From positions 1-12,555 of the forward strand of contig CAUZMW010000073.1 in assembly GCA_963581225.1 (NCBI GenBank): DNA of 12,555 nucleotides. Direction: 5' to 3'. The stretch's first letter is position 1; every line of letters begins with the position of its first letter. The notes under the pieces were generated by a model. That model was not told where the DNA came from. It did not search any database and saw nothing but the letters and a program-made list of their open reading frames with translations. The stretch comes from SMWC01 sp963581225 (GTDB lineage: Bacteria; Pseudomonadota; Gammaproteobacteria; Steroidobacterales; Rariloculaceae). The position numbers and the translations under genes are program-made. Below are positions 1 through 7,552 of the stretch, one piece after another.

Positions 1-2
1 GT

Positions 3-428
3 TGGATCATGTTCCCGAGCGCATGGGTGCAACTCAAGCTCTACGAAGTGGGACCGTACTACACGATGATCGGCTTTGGCTCGATTACCTGGCATGGCTT
101 GACGATCAACCTGGATAGCTGGAACAAACTCCCGACGGATGTTCAGGCCATCATGCTCGAGGTCGCCGCGGATTTCGAGGAACTCACCGGCTCCAATAAT
201 CTGGAACGATATGGGGACGATGTCGAAACCCTGAGAGAAATCATCACGGTTAAGGAACTCGATCCCCAAGTGCGAACGGATTGGGCCGTATCGCTCGCGG
301 ACTGGCCGAAGGAAATGGTGGCCGAACTCGAGGCCAAGGGCCTGCCGGCGACTCTGGTGCTGGAGACCGTCTTGGAATCTGCCGAACGGCACGGCTATAC
401 GTGGCCGGTTCGCTACGAACTAGAATAA
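3..428 (+). CDS. TRAP transporter substrate-binding protein DctP, C-terminal part (5' end outside window)
   Basis: This is the last 141 residues of a periplasmic solute receptor for a TRAP transporter, which captures an organic acid and delivers it to the DctQ/DctM membrane subunits. The frame is already open at the window edge (W-I-M-F-P before any clear start), so the ATG at 9 is internal. Family features are the stretch with GLTINLDSWNKLP and the acidic helical region ending in WPVRYELE. The binding-site arginine and the DGQENP-type motif lie before the window or are not visible. The dctQ gene follows after 94 bases, so this is probably the original receptor of the operon; a second receptor lies after dctM. 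The substrate cannot be read from this fragment. Confidence 0.85.
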   Translation, partial: WIMFPSAWVQLKLYEVGPYYTMIGFGSITWHGLTINLDSWNKLPTDVQAIMLEVAADFEELTGSNNLERYGDDVETLREIITVKELDPQVRTDWAVSLADWPKEMVAELEAKGLPATLVLETVLESAERHGYTWPVRYELE

Positions 429-452
429 CAAAGGACGTTGCTCCGGCGTTCG

Positions 453-489
453 GCCGGCGTTGAACTCGAGCCTCTCAGCCGGCGTTTTG
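453..489 (+). other. Weak intergenic stem-loop between dctP and dctQ
   Basis: GCCGGC at 453-458 and again at 478-483 is self-complementary, giving a 6-bp stem with a 19-base loop, followed by GTTTTG. In transporter operons such a hairpin often protects the binding-protein message and lowers permease expression. The stem is short and the T-run is short, so this may be chance. Confidence 0.25.
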
Positions 490-522
490 TGCCCGTAATT
501 TTAACTATAGAACGGGATAGTA

Positions 523-1050
523 TTGTCCATCGTCAATCTTAACGATCGCCTCACCAAGTTTCTGCTGGTACTCGCGGCGGGATGGGCGTTCATGCTGACG
601 TTCTTCATCGTCGCGGACATTATCGGCCGTAGTGTGTTCGACGCACCGGTCTACGGCGTGCGCGAGGTTGTGATGAACTCCATCGTCATGATCGTATTTC
701 TCCAAGCTGGCTATGCGATTCGCAGCCGTTCCATGTTACGAGCGGACTTTCTCGCGCAGAATTTTTCGCCGTTGTTCAGACGTATCACGCTGGCGATCGG
801 CTATTTGCTCGGCGCGGCGTTCTTTCTAATGATCTTGGTCGGCGGCTGGGATATGGCCGTCCACTCTTGGGTCGCCGGCGAATACGAAGGCGAAGGCGCG
901 TTACGCGTACCTGCCTGGCCCACTCGATTCACGATCCTTTTCGGTAGCGCGATCGCCTGCTTCAATTACCTGCTGATGTTTTATCTGGATATCTGCCGAC
1001 CCGAAGAACTGGACGCTGAAGTCGATCCCGAAGCGGCGTTTCATGGCTAG
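523..1050 (+). CDS. dctQ: TRAP transporter small permease DctQ
   Basis: The 175-aa protein is the small membrane subunit of a TRAP transporter, which pairs with DctM. Four hydrophobic segments are visible at about residues 15-35, 47-65, 87-108 and 131-153, the normal topology and length for DctQ. Between segments 2 and 3 lies a basic stretch (RSRSMLRADFL), as in the family. The C-terminus is acidic (EELDAEVDPEAAFHG). The start is TTG at 523: the frame has a stop at 508-510 and no ATG or GTG between, and starting at a later ATG would remove the first membrane helix. The upstream ribosome-binding site is poor. The gene sits 94 bases after the partial dctP and 26 bases before dctM, so it belongs to one operon. 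Confidence 0.88.
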   Translation: MSIVNLNDRLTKFLLVLAAGWAFMLTFFIVADIIGRSVFDAPVYGVREVVMNSIVMIVFLQAGYAIRSRSMLRADFLAQNFSPLFRRITLAIGYLLGAAFFLMILVGGWDMAVHSWVAGEYEGEGALRVPAWPTRFTILFGSAIACFNYLLMFYLDICRPEELDAEVDPEAAFHG

Positions 1051-1076
1051 ACCAACGGCAATCTGAGCCATACGCC

Positions 1077-2432
1077 TTGTTCGAAGCCAATATCGCAATT
1101 GTCTTGATCGTCAGCTTGCTGCTGATGGTCGCTCTGGGCGTGCATATCGCAATCGCGCTTGGCATGACTAGCGCCCTGGGCGTCTATCTCGTCACCGGCG
1201 GAAATTTCGATGTCGTATTGAAGATGCTCGCCAGCACAGCATACGAGTCGTTGCGTTCCTACGAGTTCGCGGTGATACCGTTGTTCATGCTGATGGGCGA
1301 GTTCATCGGCAAGTCGGGGGCCGTCGGTGATGTCTACCAAGCCATACATCGAGGTCTTCGACGTATTCCTGGGCGCCTGGCCGTCGCGACGTTGTTGGGC
1401 AACGCCATTTTCTCTTTTGTGACCGGCGTGAGCATCGCATCCGCGGCAGCTTTCTCACGCATCGCCTATCCGGAGATGAAGCGCTTCGGCTATCACCACG
1501 GCTTCGCGCTCGGTGCGATCGCCGGCTCGAGCTGTCTCGGTATGCTGATCCCGCCGAGCGTGCTAATGATAGTTTGGGGATTACTGACCGAGAGATCGAT
1601 CGGTCAGATATTTCTCGCCGGAATACTACCCGGACTGTTACTACTCAGTCTGTTCATAACTTACGTGCTCGCCATGGCGCTGCTACGCCCGAGTCTCGTC
1701 GGCGGAGGTAAGGATACCGCTGTCGCAGAAGTCGACCCGGATGACACCGATTCAACGCCGGACGTCAGCCCTTGGCAGGTCTGGGGCAGTGCGCTCGGCA
1801 TCGTCTCCGTCATCGTCGCGGTACTGGGCGGCATCTGGTTCGGTGTGTTTACGCCTACCGAAGGCGCCGGTGCGGGCGCATTTATCGGTTTGGTAATGGC
1901 CATCGCCAAGGGCATGCGCTACCGCGGCATAATCGACGCGATCCTGTCCGTCGGCCGGACCTCCGCACCGATATTGCTGCTATTGGTCTCCGCGTCACTT
2001 TACTCCCGGACGCTCGCCATGACAGGCGTCTCCAACGCGATCCAAGACATCTTTCTCAACACCGACATGCTGCCGTGGATGATTCTCGCAGTCATGGTTG
2101 GGATCTGGTTCCTACTGGGGATGGTGATCGATTCCATCTCGATCATGTTACTGACTGTAACTATATTCGAGCCTATCGCCGTAAATCTCGGCTACGACCC
2201 GATTGCGTTCGCGATCGTCGGCATCCTCGCAATCGAGGCCGGCTTACTGACTCCACCTTTTGGCTTATTAGTCTACACGGTGAAGGCAGCGATTCGGGAC
2301 GAGGACGATGACATATCCATCATGCAGATCTTCAAGAGTTCTACGCCATACTGGTTCATTATGCTGATCGGCATGATTGCAATCGCCAACTTCCCGCAGA
2401 TCGCGACCTATTTACCGAGTCTGGTGTTCTAG
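1077..2432 (+). CDS. dctM: TRAP transporter large permease DctM
   Basis: The 451-aa protein is the large, Na+-coupled permease subunit of a TRAP transporter (IT superfamily). It is hydrophobic throughout, with about 12 membrane segments. Conserved blocks are the N-terminal ALGVHIAIALGM region, GSSCLGMLIPPSVLMIVWG near residues 140-160 and the late motif GLLTPPFGLLVYTVKA near residues 395-410. A charged loop (about residues 205-230, rich in D and E) separates the two halves. The start is TTG at 1077; no ATG or GTG lies in frame nearby, and the protein then begins MFEANIAIVL, which fits DctM proteins. It lies 26 bases after dctQ and 19 bases before the next receptor gene. Confidence 0.93.
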   Translation: MFEANIAIVLIVSLLLMVALGVHIAIALGMTSALGVYLVTGGNFDVVLKMLASTAYESLRSYEFAVIPLFMLMGEFIGKSGAVGDVYQAIHRGLRRIPGRLAVATLLGNAIFSFVTGVSIASAAAFSRIAYPEMKRFGYHHGFALGAIAGSSCLGMLIPPSVLMIVWGLLTERSIGQIFLAGILPGLLLLSLFITYVLAMALLRPSLVGGGKDTAVAEVDPDDTDSTPDVSPWQVWGSALGIVSVIVAVLGGIWFGVFTPTEGAGAGAFIGLVMAIAKGMRYRGIIDAILSVGRTSAPILLLLVSASLYSRTLAMTGVSNAIQDIFLNTDMLPWMILAVMVGIWFLLGMVIDSISIMLLTVTIFEPIAVNLGYDPIAFAIVGILAIEAGLLTPPFGLLVYTVKAAIRDEDDDISIMQIFKSSTPYWFIMLIGMIAIANFPQIATYLPSLVF

Positions 2433-2451
2433 AACTCGAAGGAGAAGAATG

Positions 2452-3453
2452 ATGTCCCGGCGGCGATTCCTCAAAACCTCCGCACTGCTCGGCGCAAGCA
2501 TCGCGACCGGCGCTCCCAGTTTCTTCGGCGCCAGGGCCCAGCCCGCGGGCGCAACACGAATCATAATGGCAGGCTACGGGCCATCGACGACGAGCTTCAG
2601 TCGCGGACTCGATCTAATCGGCGCTCGCCTCGAGACCAGGTTCGGCGATGCGGTCGACCTCCGGTATATCTACAACATCTACGACGTCGGCTATGGCGGC
2701 GCGGGAGATCTGCGTTGGCTCGTCGACTCCGGCTTGCTGACGCTCGCCTACGCGACGATGTCCACGGGGATTCCCGAGCTCGAGGTCGCTGCACTACCAT
2801 TTCTGTTCTCTGATACTGCTGCCGCACGCGCGGTGATGGACGGACCGCTCGGCGAAGCCGCAAGTGCAAGAATCGAAGCGGAAACTAACTACCGCATCCT
2901 GGGTTTCTTTGAGAACGGCTTTCGCCACGTCTCGAACGACATCCGGCCCGTACATACACCCGCCGACCTGGTCGGTCTCAGCATTCGCCTCTTGAGAATA
3001 CAGTCCCGCACTTTCGAACTTCTGGGCGCCGAGCCGGTAACAATGAATCTAGCGACCGCCATTCCGCTCCTCGAAGACGGCACGATCGACGGCCAGGAGA
3101 ACCCGTTCGAGAATACGGTTAGCTACGGTCCGTACCTCCACCAGCGCTATCACACGGCAACTTTCCATTCTTATCTGTCCAGACCGATCTTCGTCCACCG
3201 CCCCACGTTCGATGCTTGGCCTGAAGACCTGCAGATTGAAATGCGCGCGGCCGTCCAGGAAGCCGTGGTCTATCAGCGCGGACTCCACGATCAGGCGGAG
3301 GTCGATTCTCAGGCGATTATCCGCGAGGCCGGCGGCGAGATCGTGGAACTCTCGCCGGCGCAGCGTGCCGAGTTCGTCGCAGCCGTCGCCCCGATCTATG
3401 CCGACGCTAAGAATCGGTACAGCCGCGAACTCTTGGAGCTAGTAGACCTCTAG
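2452..3453 (+). CDS. Tat-exported TRAP transporter substrate-binding protein DctP (second receptor)
   Basis: The 333-aa protein is a periplasmic solute receptor of the DctP family. It starts with a Tat signal: the motif SRRRFLK matches S/T-R-R-x-F-L-K exactly, followed by a hydrophobic segment and a likely cleavage at ARA|QPAG. Receptor motifs are GLSIRLLRIQS, whose arginine normally binds the substrate carboxylate, and DGTIDGQENP. Two ATGs stand in tandem at 2449 and 2452; AAGGAG at 2439-2444 is 7 bases from the second and only 4 from the first, so 2452 is preferred. An in-frame extension upstream to 2377 overlaps dctM and is not needed. The gene directly follows dctM, so this operon carries two receptors for one permease pair. 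Confidence 0.92.
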   Translation: MSRRRFLKTSALLGASIATGAPSFFGARAQPAGATRIIMAGYGPSTTSFSRGLDLIGARLETRFGDAVDLRYIYNIYDVGYGGAGDLRWLVDSGLLTLAYATMSTGIPELEVAALPFLFSDTAAARAVMDGPLGEAASARIEAETNYRILGFFENGFRHVSNDIRPVHTPADLVGLSIRLLRIQSRTFELLGAEPVTMNLATAIPLLEDGTIDGQENPFENTVSYGPYLHQRYHTATFHSYLSRPIFVHRPTFDAWPEDLQIEMRAAVQEAVVYQRGLHDQAEVDSQAIIREAGGEIVELSPAQRAEFVAAVAPIYADAKNRYSRELLELVDL

Positions 3454-3571
3454 CACGCACCTTTACCCCTCGAGGCCGCGAAGCACGGCGTACCGAGTGT
3501 CCGCCGACGATATAGCCGAACCGCATAGGCGTGCTAAAGCCTGCTAGTCCCCGCGTTGCTCGTTAATAACC

Positions 3572-3809
3572 CCACCGGAACCAGGCTCGCATGACGCCAT
3601 TCGCGTGGCGCGGCGCGCGGCTAAGAAACTCGTTATCGCGGGCATCGTGCAGAACCAGGAATACTTCGAGACGCAGGTGCAACCCTATATCGACGGCGTG
3701 AACGTCGAGTATCTCGGTGCAATCGGCGTCGAACAACGGCCGGCCGTCCTTGTAAGCGGCCGCCCGCGTCCTCATCCATGCGCGAGACGAGCGGCGTGAT
3801 CGGCTCTTA
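3572..3809 (+). pseudogene. Relic of a family-4 glycosyltransferase (GT-B fold), frameshifted
   Basis: This relic is the only gene-like content of the 360-base gap between dctP and the convergent DUF6152 gene. In the frame of 3572-3751 the translation contains PPEPGSHDAIRVARRAAKK, then LVIAGIVQNQEYFETQV, then YIDGVNVEYLGAIG and EQRPAVL. This matches the pattern in family-4 glycosyltransferases (P-E-K-G...A-I-x-A-x-x-A-G...L-x-I-A-G...Y-F-x...V-x-Y-x-G). After 3751 the match moves one frame on: codons from 3756 read AAARVLIHARDE, resembling the usual next block (AAxLLHP...E). A stop at 3753-3755 separates the two parts, and an in-frame stop at 3545-3547 closes the upstream side. The nucleotide-binding EPFGLxxxEA block and the N-terminal domain are missing. 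The identification is from memory of the family pattern. Confidence 0.6.
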
Positions 3810-3813
3810 AAGC

Positions 3814-4188
3814 CTACTGGATCTGTTTCTCGTCCCCGTTCGGCATCGTAACCGTCAACAGCCGCATCAGCGGGCGCCCGTCCCGAGCGGGATGACCAGT
3901 GGCGGATATCGTCTGACCCGGTTGCACGTTAGCCGGTGTCAGCCCCTTGCGGATGAGCATTCCGGGCGGATAGGTCTCAATCTGCCAGTTGACCCGCTCA
4001 CCCGCACCATCGACAACGTCCATCAGAATATAGGCGTGGGGTGAGATGAATTGGAACCCCGTGACCTCCCCCGACACTGTGACCGTACTTCCGGTATCGA
4101 ATAACGCAGGCATTGAGTGATGCGCGGCGGACGTTAGGGCGACGGTGGATAATAGTGCGGCGAGGCTGAGTTCAGTCGAGATTCGCAT
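3814..4188 (-). CDS. Exported DUF6152 family protein (copy 1)
   Basis: The 124-aa protein has a signal peptide (residues 1-22, MRISTELSLAALL...TSAA) and a short beta-rich mature domain of the DUF6152 type, whose function is unknown. The mature part would begin HHSMPALFD (His23, His24), with a second conserved site ISPHAY around His51 and ATGHPARDG further on. The start at 4188 is preferred over a longer frame because TAGGAG lies 8 bases upstream and the signal peptide then begins at once. That TAG is also the stop codon of the preceding gene (4200-4871), so the two are probably translationally coupled. It is the last gene of the leftward cluster. A periplasmic metal-binding role is suggested by the histidines but not shown. 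Confidence 0.82.
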   Translation of the reverse strand: MRISTELSLAALLSTVALTSAAHHSMPALFDTGSTVTVSGEVTGFQFISPHAYILMDVVDGAGERVNWQIETYPPGMLIRKGLTPANVQPGQTISATGHPARDGRPLMRLLTVTMPNGDEKQIQ

Positions 4189-4199
4189 ACCGAATGCTC

Positions 4200-4871
4200 C
4201 TAAAAGCGGCTGTCCGCGGGGTCGCACGGCGCGTCGAAAATCATGCCGTCGGGATCCAGCTCCCAGGTGAAATGCCGAGTCCACGGCGCGACGAACGTCT
4301 CAGGAGCGGTAATCGTGACTTCCGCTTCCAAAATCTGGCCGTCGTCGCTCAGACTATAGCGCTCGAGTACCGAGACGTCGCCGTATTGTGCGATGCCGCC
4401 ACCGCTCAGCAGGCCCGACTCGACATGGGTCGTATCGACGACAAGTTGGTCCTGTTCCCAATGGCCCACAGAGTATCCCGTGCGCGCCGGCGGCAGATAG
4501 TCCGGCGGCGGCCCACCTTCTATTCGAATACGGCGCACCATGCCGAAGACCTCATAGAGAAACACCACCAGGTCCTCGGTCTGCACGATCTCGAACGGGT
4601 AGATCACCAGGCCCGTACGCGGAAACCCGGGTGGAACGCAGCGAATGACCGGGTCGGACAACGGATCGAACGCGCCGAGGTCCGCCCGCGCCCGCGGCGT
4701 TAGCTCCGGCTGGTTCGCTCCGATACCACTGCGGGGCGTGGTGGCTAACCAGACGCCGGTGAAATCGGCGGCAGGCGCCGCGCTCGGTGCCGAGAGAAAG
4801 CCCGCGCAGATCAGCGGTCCGAGCGTCGAGCCGATCACGCTGCGATTTATCCTCGACGATATCTTCTGCAT
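4200..4871 (-). CDS. Exported protein of unknown function, family often found beside DUF6152
   Basis: The 223-aa protein has a long N-terminal signal region ending near APSAAPAADF (cleavage about residue 34), then a mature domain starting DFTGVW. Conserved-looking blocks are LSDPVIRCVPPGFPR, EIVQTEDLVVFLYE, VRRIRIEG and WEQDQLVVDTTHVESG, which I recall from uncharacterised proteobacterial and acidobacterial proteins; I know no function or family name for them. The D-T-T-H block and the cysteine in IRCVPP are candidates for functional residues. The start at 4871 is set by GGGAGAG located 5 bases upstream and by the signal peptide; an in-frame extension to 4916 would run into the REP pair. It is followed by DUF6152 copy 1 with the stop codon inside that gene's ribosome-binding site. 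Confidence 0.75.
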   Translation of the reverse strand: MQKISSRINRSVIGSTLGPLICAGFLSAPSAAPAADFTGVWLATTPRSGIGANQPELTPRARADLGAFDPLSDPVIRCVPPGFPRTGLVIYPFEIVQTEDLVVFLYEVFGMVRRIRIEGGPPPDYLPPARTGYSVGHWEQDQLVVDTTHVESGLLSGGGIAQYGDVSVLERYSLSDDGQILEAEVTITAPETFVAPWTRHFTWELDPDGMIFDAPCDPADSRF

Positions 4872-4888
4872 GAATCTCTCCCGCCTAT

Positions 4889-4973
4889 GATCGCGGCCAG
4901 GCGGCCGCTCCCACAATAAGCCTATCGATACTTTGTAGGAGCGACGGCCTCGTCGCGATTCTGCCGCGCCTAC
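4889..4973. repeat. REP pair (REPIN-like): two inverted GTAG/GTGG-headed palindromes
   Basis: Two REP-type hairpins face each other. On the - strand, 4914 to 4891 reads GTGGGA then the stem GCGGCC, loop GCCT, stem GGCCGC, then GA. On the + strand, 4935-4958 reads GTAGGA then the stem GCGACG, loop GCCT, stem CGTCGC, then GA. Heads, loops and tails agree, while the stems differ by paired changes. A further CCTACAA at 4969-4975 is the inverse of TTGTAGG at 4933-4939, adding an outer 7-bp arm. This resembles the GTAG-headed REP families of Gammaproteobacteria, which are moved by RAYT transposases; none is in this window. It lies between the cupin and the next leftward gene, and the right arm includes the cupin stop codon (4970-4972). 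Confidence 0.75.
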
Positions 4974-5466
4974 AACAAATTTCCATCGGCATCGAGTTGC
5001 AGGCCGGTCGCCCTGGCCCGCTCAAGCACATCGTCAGGCCAATCGGCTCGGCCGGCGTCTGTGCCGCCAACAATCGTCATGATATGGGCATGCTGGTCGC
5101 CGATATTGCGAAAATAGCGCATGACTCCGGCCGGGACGGACACCATATCGAACGGGTCGAGTTCGATCTGCTGATCGCCCCGATCTCCCCAGACAATACT
5201 CCAGCGGCCCGTCATCGCGTAGAAAACCTCCACCGTATCGTGGGAATGCAGCGAACAACCTTTACCGGGATCCGCGCCGATGTAAGTCACGTTGAAGCCC
5301 TCGACCGCTTCTATCGCCGGCGCGAGCGACTCGTCCTCGGTCACACCACTGCCTATCACGGTAAAGACATTGCGCTCGCAACCGGGGATGCGGCTGTCAA
5401 CGAACGCCTGGTCGCTCGGTATCAGCTCCTTGAAGCGCGCGGTACGGCGAAAAGCATCTCCTCCAT
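4970..5466 (-). CDS. Small cupin-domain protein with unresolved or frameshifted start
   Basis: The protein is a single-domain cupin, probably cytoplasmic as no signal peptide is seen. Motif 1 is perfect, HSHDTVEVFYAMTG, fitting HxH(x)3E(x)6G, and gives three metal ligands. Motif 2 reads PAGVMRYFRN, with arginine where PxG(x)2H expects the fourth histidine. The first usable in-frame start is GTG at 5359 (129 aa) with no ribosome-binding site, but family-like sequence continues upstream in the same frame: AFRRTARFKELIPSDQAFV and PGCERNVFTVIG, open to the stop at 5516-5518. No ATG, GTG or TTG occurs in that part. An ATG at 5466-5464 lies one frame off and would give M-E-[E/D]-D-A-F-R-R with one added base. 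The C-terminal stop lies in the REP pair. The reaction is unknown. Confidence 0.75.
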
Positions 5467-5515
5467 CGAAGCTTCCCGTGTGATCATCTCTGCCATCCCA
5501 TCGCCACGACGCGCG

Positions 5516-7549
5516 TCACCGCGTGACGTAATCCCAGATTACACCGGCCTGCGCAAGAATCTCGGGAAGATCTTGATCCAGGAGATAACCCTGGCCGATC
5601 AGCGTCATCGCCTCCGCGGCGACCAAGCCCAAGTACTCGGCTCTGCTTTCGTAGCGTTCCTCAATCGAAAGTCGCGGATCGTTTCGAGCCTCGCGCTCCA
5701 TGCTGTCTTTTGGGAACGGTAAAAACGAACCGGACATATGCGAAACGATATGCGTCGGACCGTACTCAGCGTTATAGAGATTCCATCCTGTATAGGTCGC
5801 CAGCGGCACGACGACTCCAGGAGTTCGGAGCCCGCCAAGTTCGTTACCGTCTGTATCGACTTGCGGCACAAGAATCGTATACGCGGCACCGACTTCGGGC
5901 GGCTCATTGGTAATGATGCCGTCGGACGCGAACTGCGGACCATAATCGACAGGATAGGCTTTATGCGTAATCGTCGGGAAATTGATGCCCGGCAGGTCGG
6001 GAAAATTAACATCCGCCGGCGCGACCAGGGTTCCATCGTCCAGCAGCGGATAGCGGCTCGGTGGCGGCGGCGTACCGTCGGTTACCCAGTCGTTCATCTT
6101 TAGCAGCAGAGCGCGCATGAGCCAGGAAAAATCGTTCGGGTTGTTAACGTTTTGACCGTTCTCCTGATGCGGCGGGAATTCGGCCGGCAGATGTTGCGAA
6201 CCGGCGAGATGGTAGACGCGAGCATGCTCGTCCATCATCGGAATATGTTCTTTGCCGTCGAGCGTCGTCGTCAATAAAGACGCTACCCGTCCCCAGTATT
6301 CGTACGACGTATTGACGTTGTAGACCTTGGGCATGAATTCCTCGGGAATATGCGAAAGCATTCCCCCGGTTTCCCCGGTCGCCGGGTTGGTCAACTCGAC
6401 ATCGGCGAACGGAAATATGTCCGTCGGGTAGAAAAAGTTCAGATACGGATGCGCATCGCGAGAAGCCTGCCCGAAACGCAGATTAAAGCTGCCGCGCGCC
6501 GCGCCACCGATCTGGGCGATGATGCCGTCCAACGCCTTGCGGTGCTGCTCGTCCTCGTTGAATCCCATGTACACAAGTGTGCGCAACGTCCGGCCAGGCT
6601 GAGACATGCCGTAACCGACCACCTGTTCGATAGCGCCAGCGGGCAGATTCAAATCGTCCAAAGAGCTGTACTTGAACAATGATGCCGCGTCGCGCAGCCC
6701 TGCCAGCCCTAAACCGATGATCTCGGGGTTCTCGGCTTTGTAGATGACTTCGTAGATCAGGTGTGGCTCGAAGCCCGTCTCGAGATAGACACGCGTCGTA
6801 TCGGGGATGACGCGCTCGTTTTCTACGCGTGCGAACTGCCACAGGTTCCGTGAAATAACCTGACGATTTCCCTCTACGGAACTACGCACGGTCAGGACGT
6901 TCTCGGGCGCAGCGGGATCGGAGACTGGGTAGGGAACGTGATTGCGATCCGCAAGCGTGCGGTCGAAGACGCGCTGCCTGACGACGAAGTCGCTACGAAC
7001 CAAGCCCTCGATCGGTTCGTCGGGCTCGACACGCGGCACATAAACGCGCGATCCTGCTTCACGACTCACGGGCACATCGAACTGCCAGCCGACCCAGAGC
7101 AATGTAAAGCCCTGCTCCATCAGAAAGCCGTCACCGAAGTTATCTGCCGTCGTCGGATTATCCGCGTCCCATTGGCTGTCATCCGATCGCGCATGATTGA
7201 AAAACGTCAACATCCGCCGCGTGCCGCGATTCGCAACGCCGAGCAACATCGTGCCGTTGCCGCGCGTGACATCCTTCGGCTGGATGAGGGTAAATGTCGC
7301 GGAAAACTCGACGAGTCCTTCGGCATTCGTCGGCGCGTGCTCGATGTCGACGATGATCTCGTTCGCCGAGTTGCTCGGATCCACGGCGAAATGCATGGTG
7401 CCGATGAATTTCTCGTACGGGCCCGCGAGCCCGTACGATTTGCCGCCGAGTACGTCCTCATGGACGTCGATGTCTACGCCGACGACCTCAGCCGATGCGC
7501 TCGAGACAACAAAGAGAGTCGCAAATAGAACGCTGCATGCCTTGCTCAT
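5516..7549 (-). CDS. Exported alpha/beta-hydrolase domain protein (Abhydrolase_10 type)
   Basis: The 677-aa protein has a clear signal peptide (residues 1-20, cleavage SSASA|EVV), so it acts in the periplasm or outside the cell. The nucleophile elbow is GYGMSQPG with the likely catalytic Ser316. Downstream blocks match the large Abhydrolase_10 group: SYEYWGRVASLL (Glu417) and RVYHLAGSQH (His453, likely the catalytic histidine). Length is typical for this group, whose substrates are mostly unknown; esterase or lipase-like activity is inferred from the fold only. The start ATG at 7549 has GGGAG 6 bases upstream, immediately before the stop codon of the preceding NHL gene, leaving 3 bases between the genes. 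The cupin frame follows about 50 bases downstream. Confidence 0.88.
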   Translation of the reverse strand: MSKACSVLFATLFVVSSASAEVVGVDIDVHEDVLGGKSYGLAGPYEKFIGTMHFAVDPSNSANEIIVDIEHAPTNAEGLVEFSATFTLIQPKDVTRGNGTMLLGVANRGTRRMLTFFNHARSDDSQWDADNPTTADNFGDGFLMEQGFTLLWVGWQFDVPVSREAGSRVYVPRVEPDEPIEGLVRSDFVVRQRVFDRTLADRNHVPYPVSDPAAPENVLTVRSSVEGNRQVISRNLWQFARVENERVIPDTTRVYLETGFEPHLIYEVIYKAENPEIIGLGLAGLRDAASLFKYSSLDDLNLPAGAIEQVVGYGMSQPGRTLRTLVYMGFNEDEQHRKALDGIIAQIGGAARGSFNLRFGQASRDAHPYLNFFYPTDIFPFADVELTNPATGETGGMLSHIPEEFMPKVYNVNTSYEYWGRVASLLTTTLDGKEHIPMMDEHARVYHLAGSQHLPAEFPPHQENGQNVNNPNDFSWLMRALLLKMNDWVTDGTPPPPSRYPLLDDGTLVAPADVNFPDLPGINFPTITHKAYPVDYGPQFASDGIITNEPPEVGAAYTILVPQVDTDGNELGGLRTPGVVVPLATYTGWNLYNAEYGPTHIVSHMSGSFLPFPKDSMEREARNDPRLSIEERYESRAEYLGLVAAEAMTLIGQGYLLDQDLPEILAQAGVIWDYVTR

Positions 7550-7552
7550 AAT

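Noticed and set aside
3563..3775. Open frame of 70 codons on the - strand in the gap after dctP
   Set aside because: The opposite strand of the same bases carries the glycosyltransferase-like sequence, which is the better explanation.
4891..4977. Transcription terminator for the cupin gene
   Set aside because: The hairpins lack a T-run on the - strand after the stem, and their paired, headed form fits a REP pair better; an effect on mRNA ends remains possible.
4997..5722. Open frame of 241 codons on the + strand opposite the cupin and the hydrolase end
   Set aside because: It crosses the boundary between two genes of the other strand, one with a perfect cupin motif, and shows no domain of its own.
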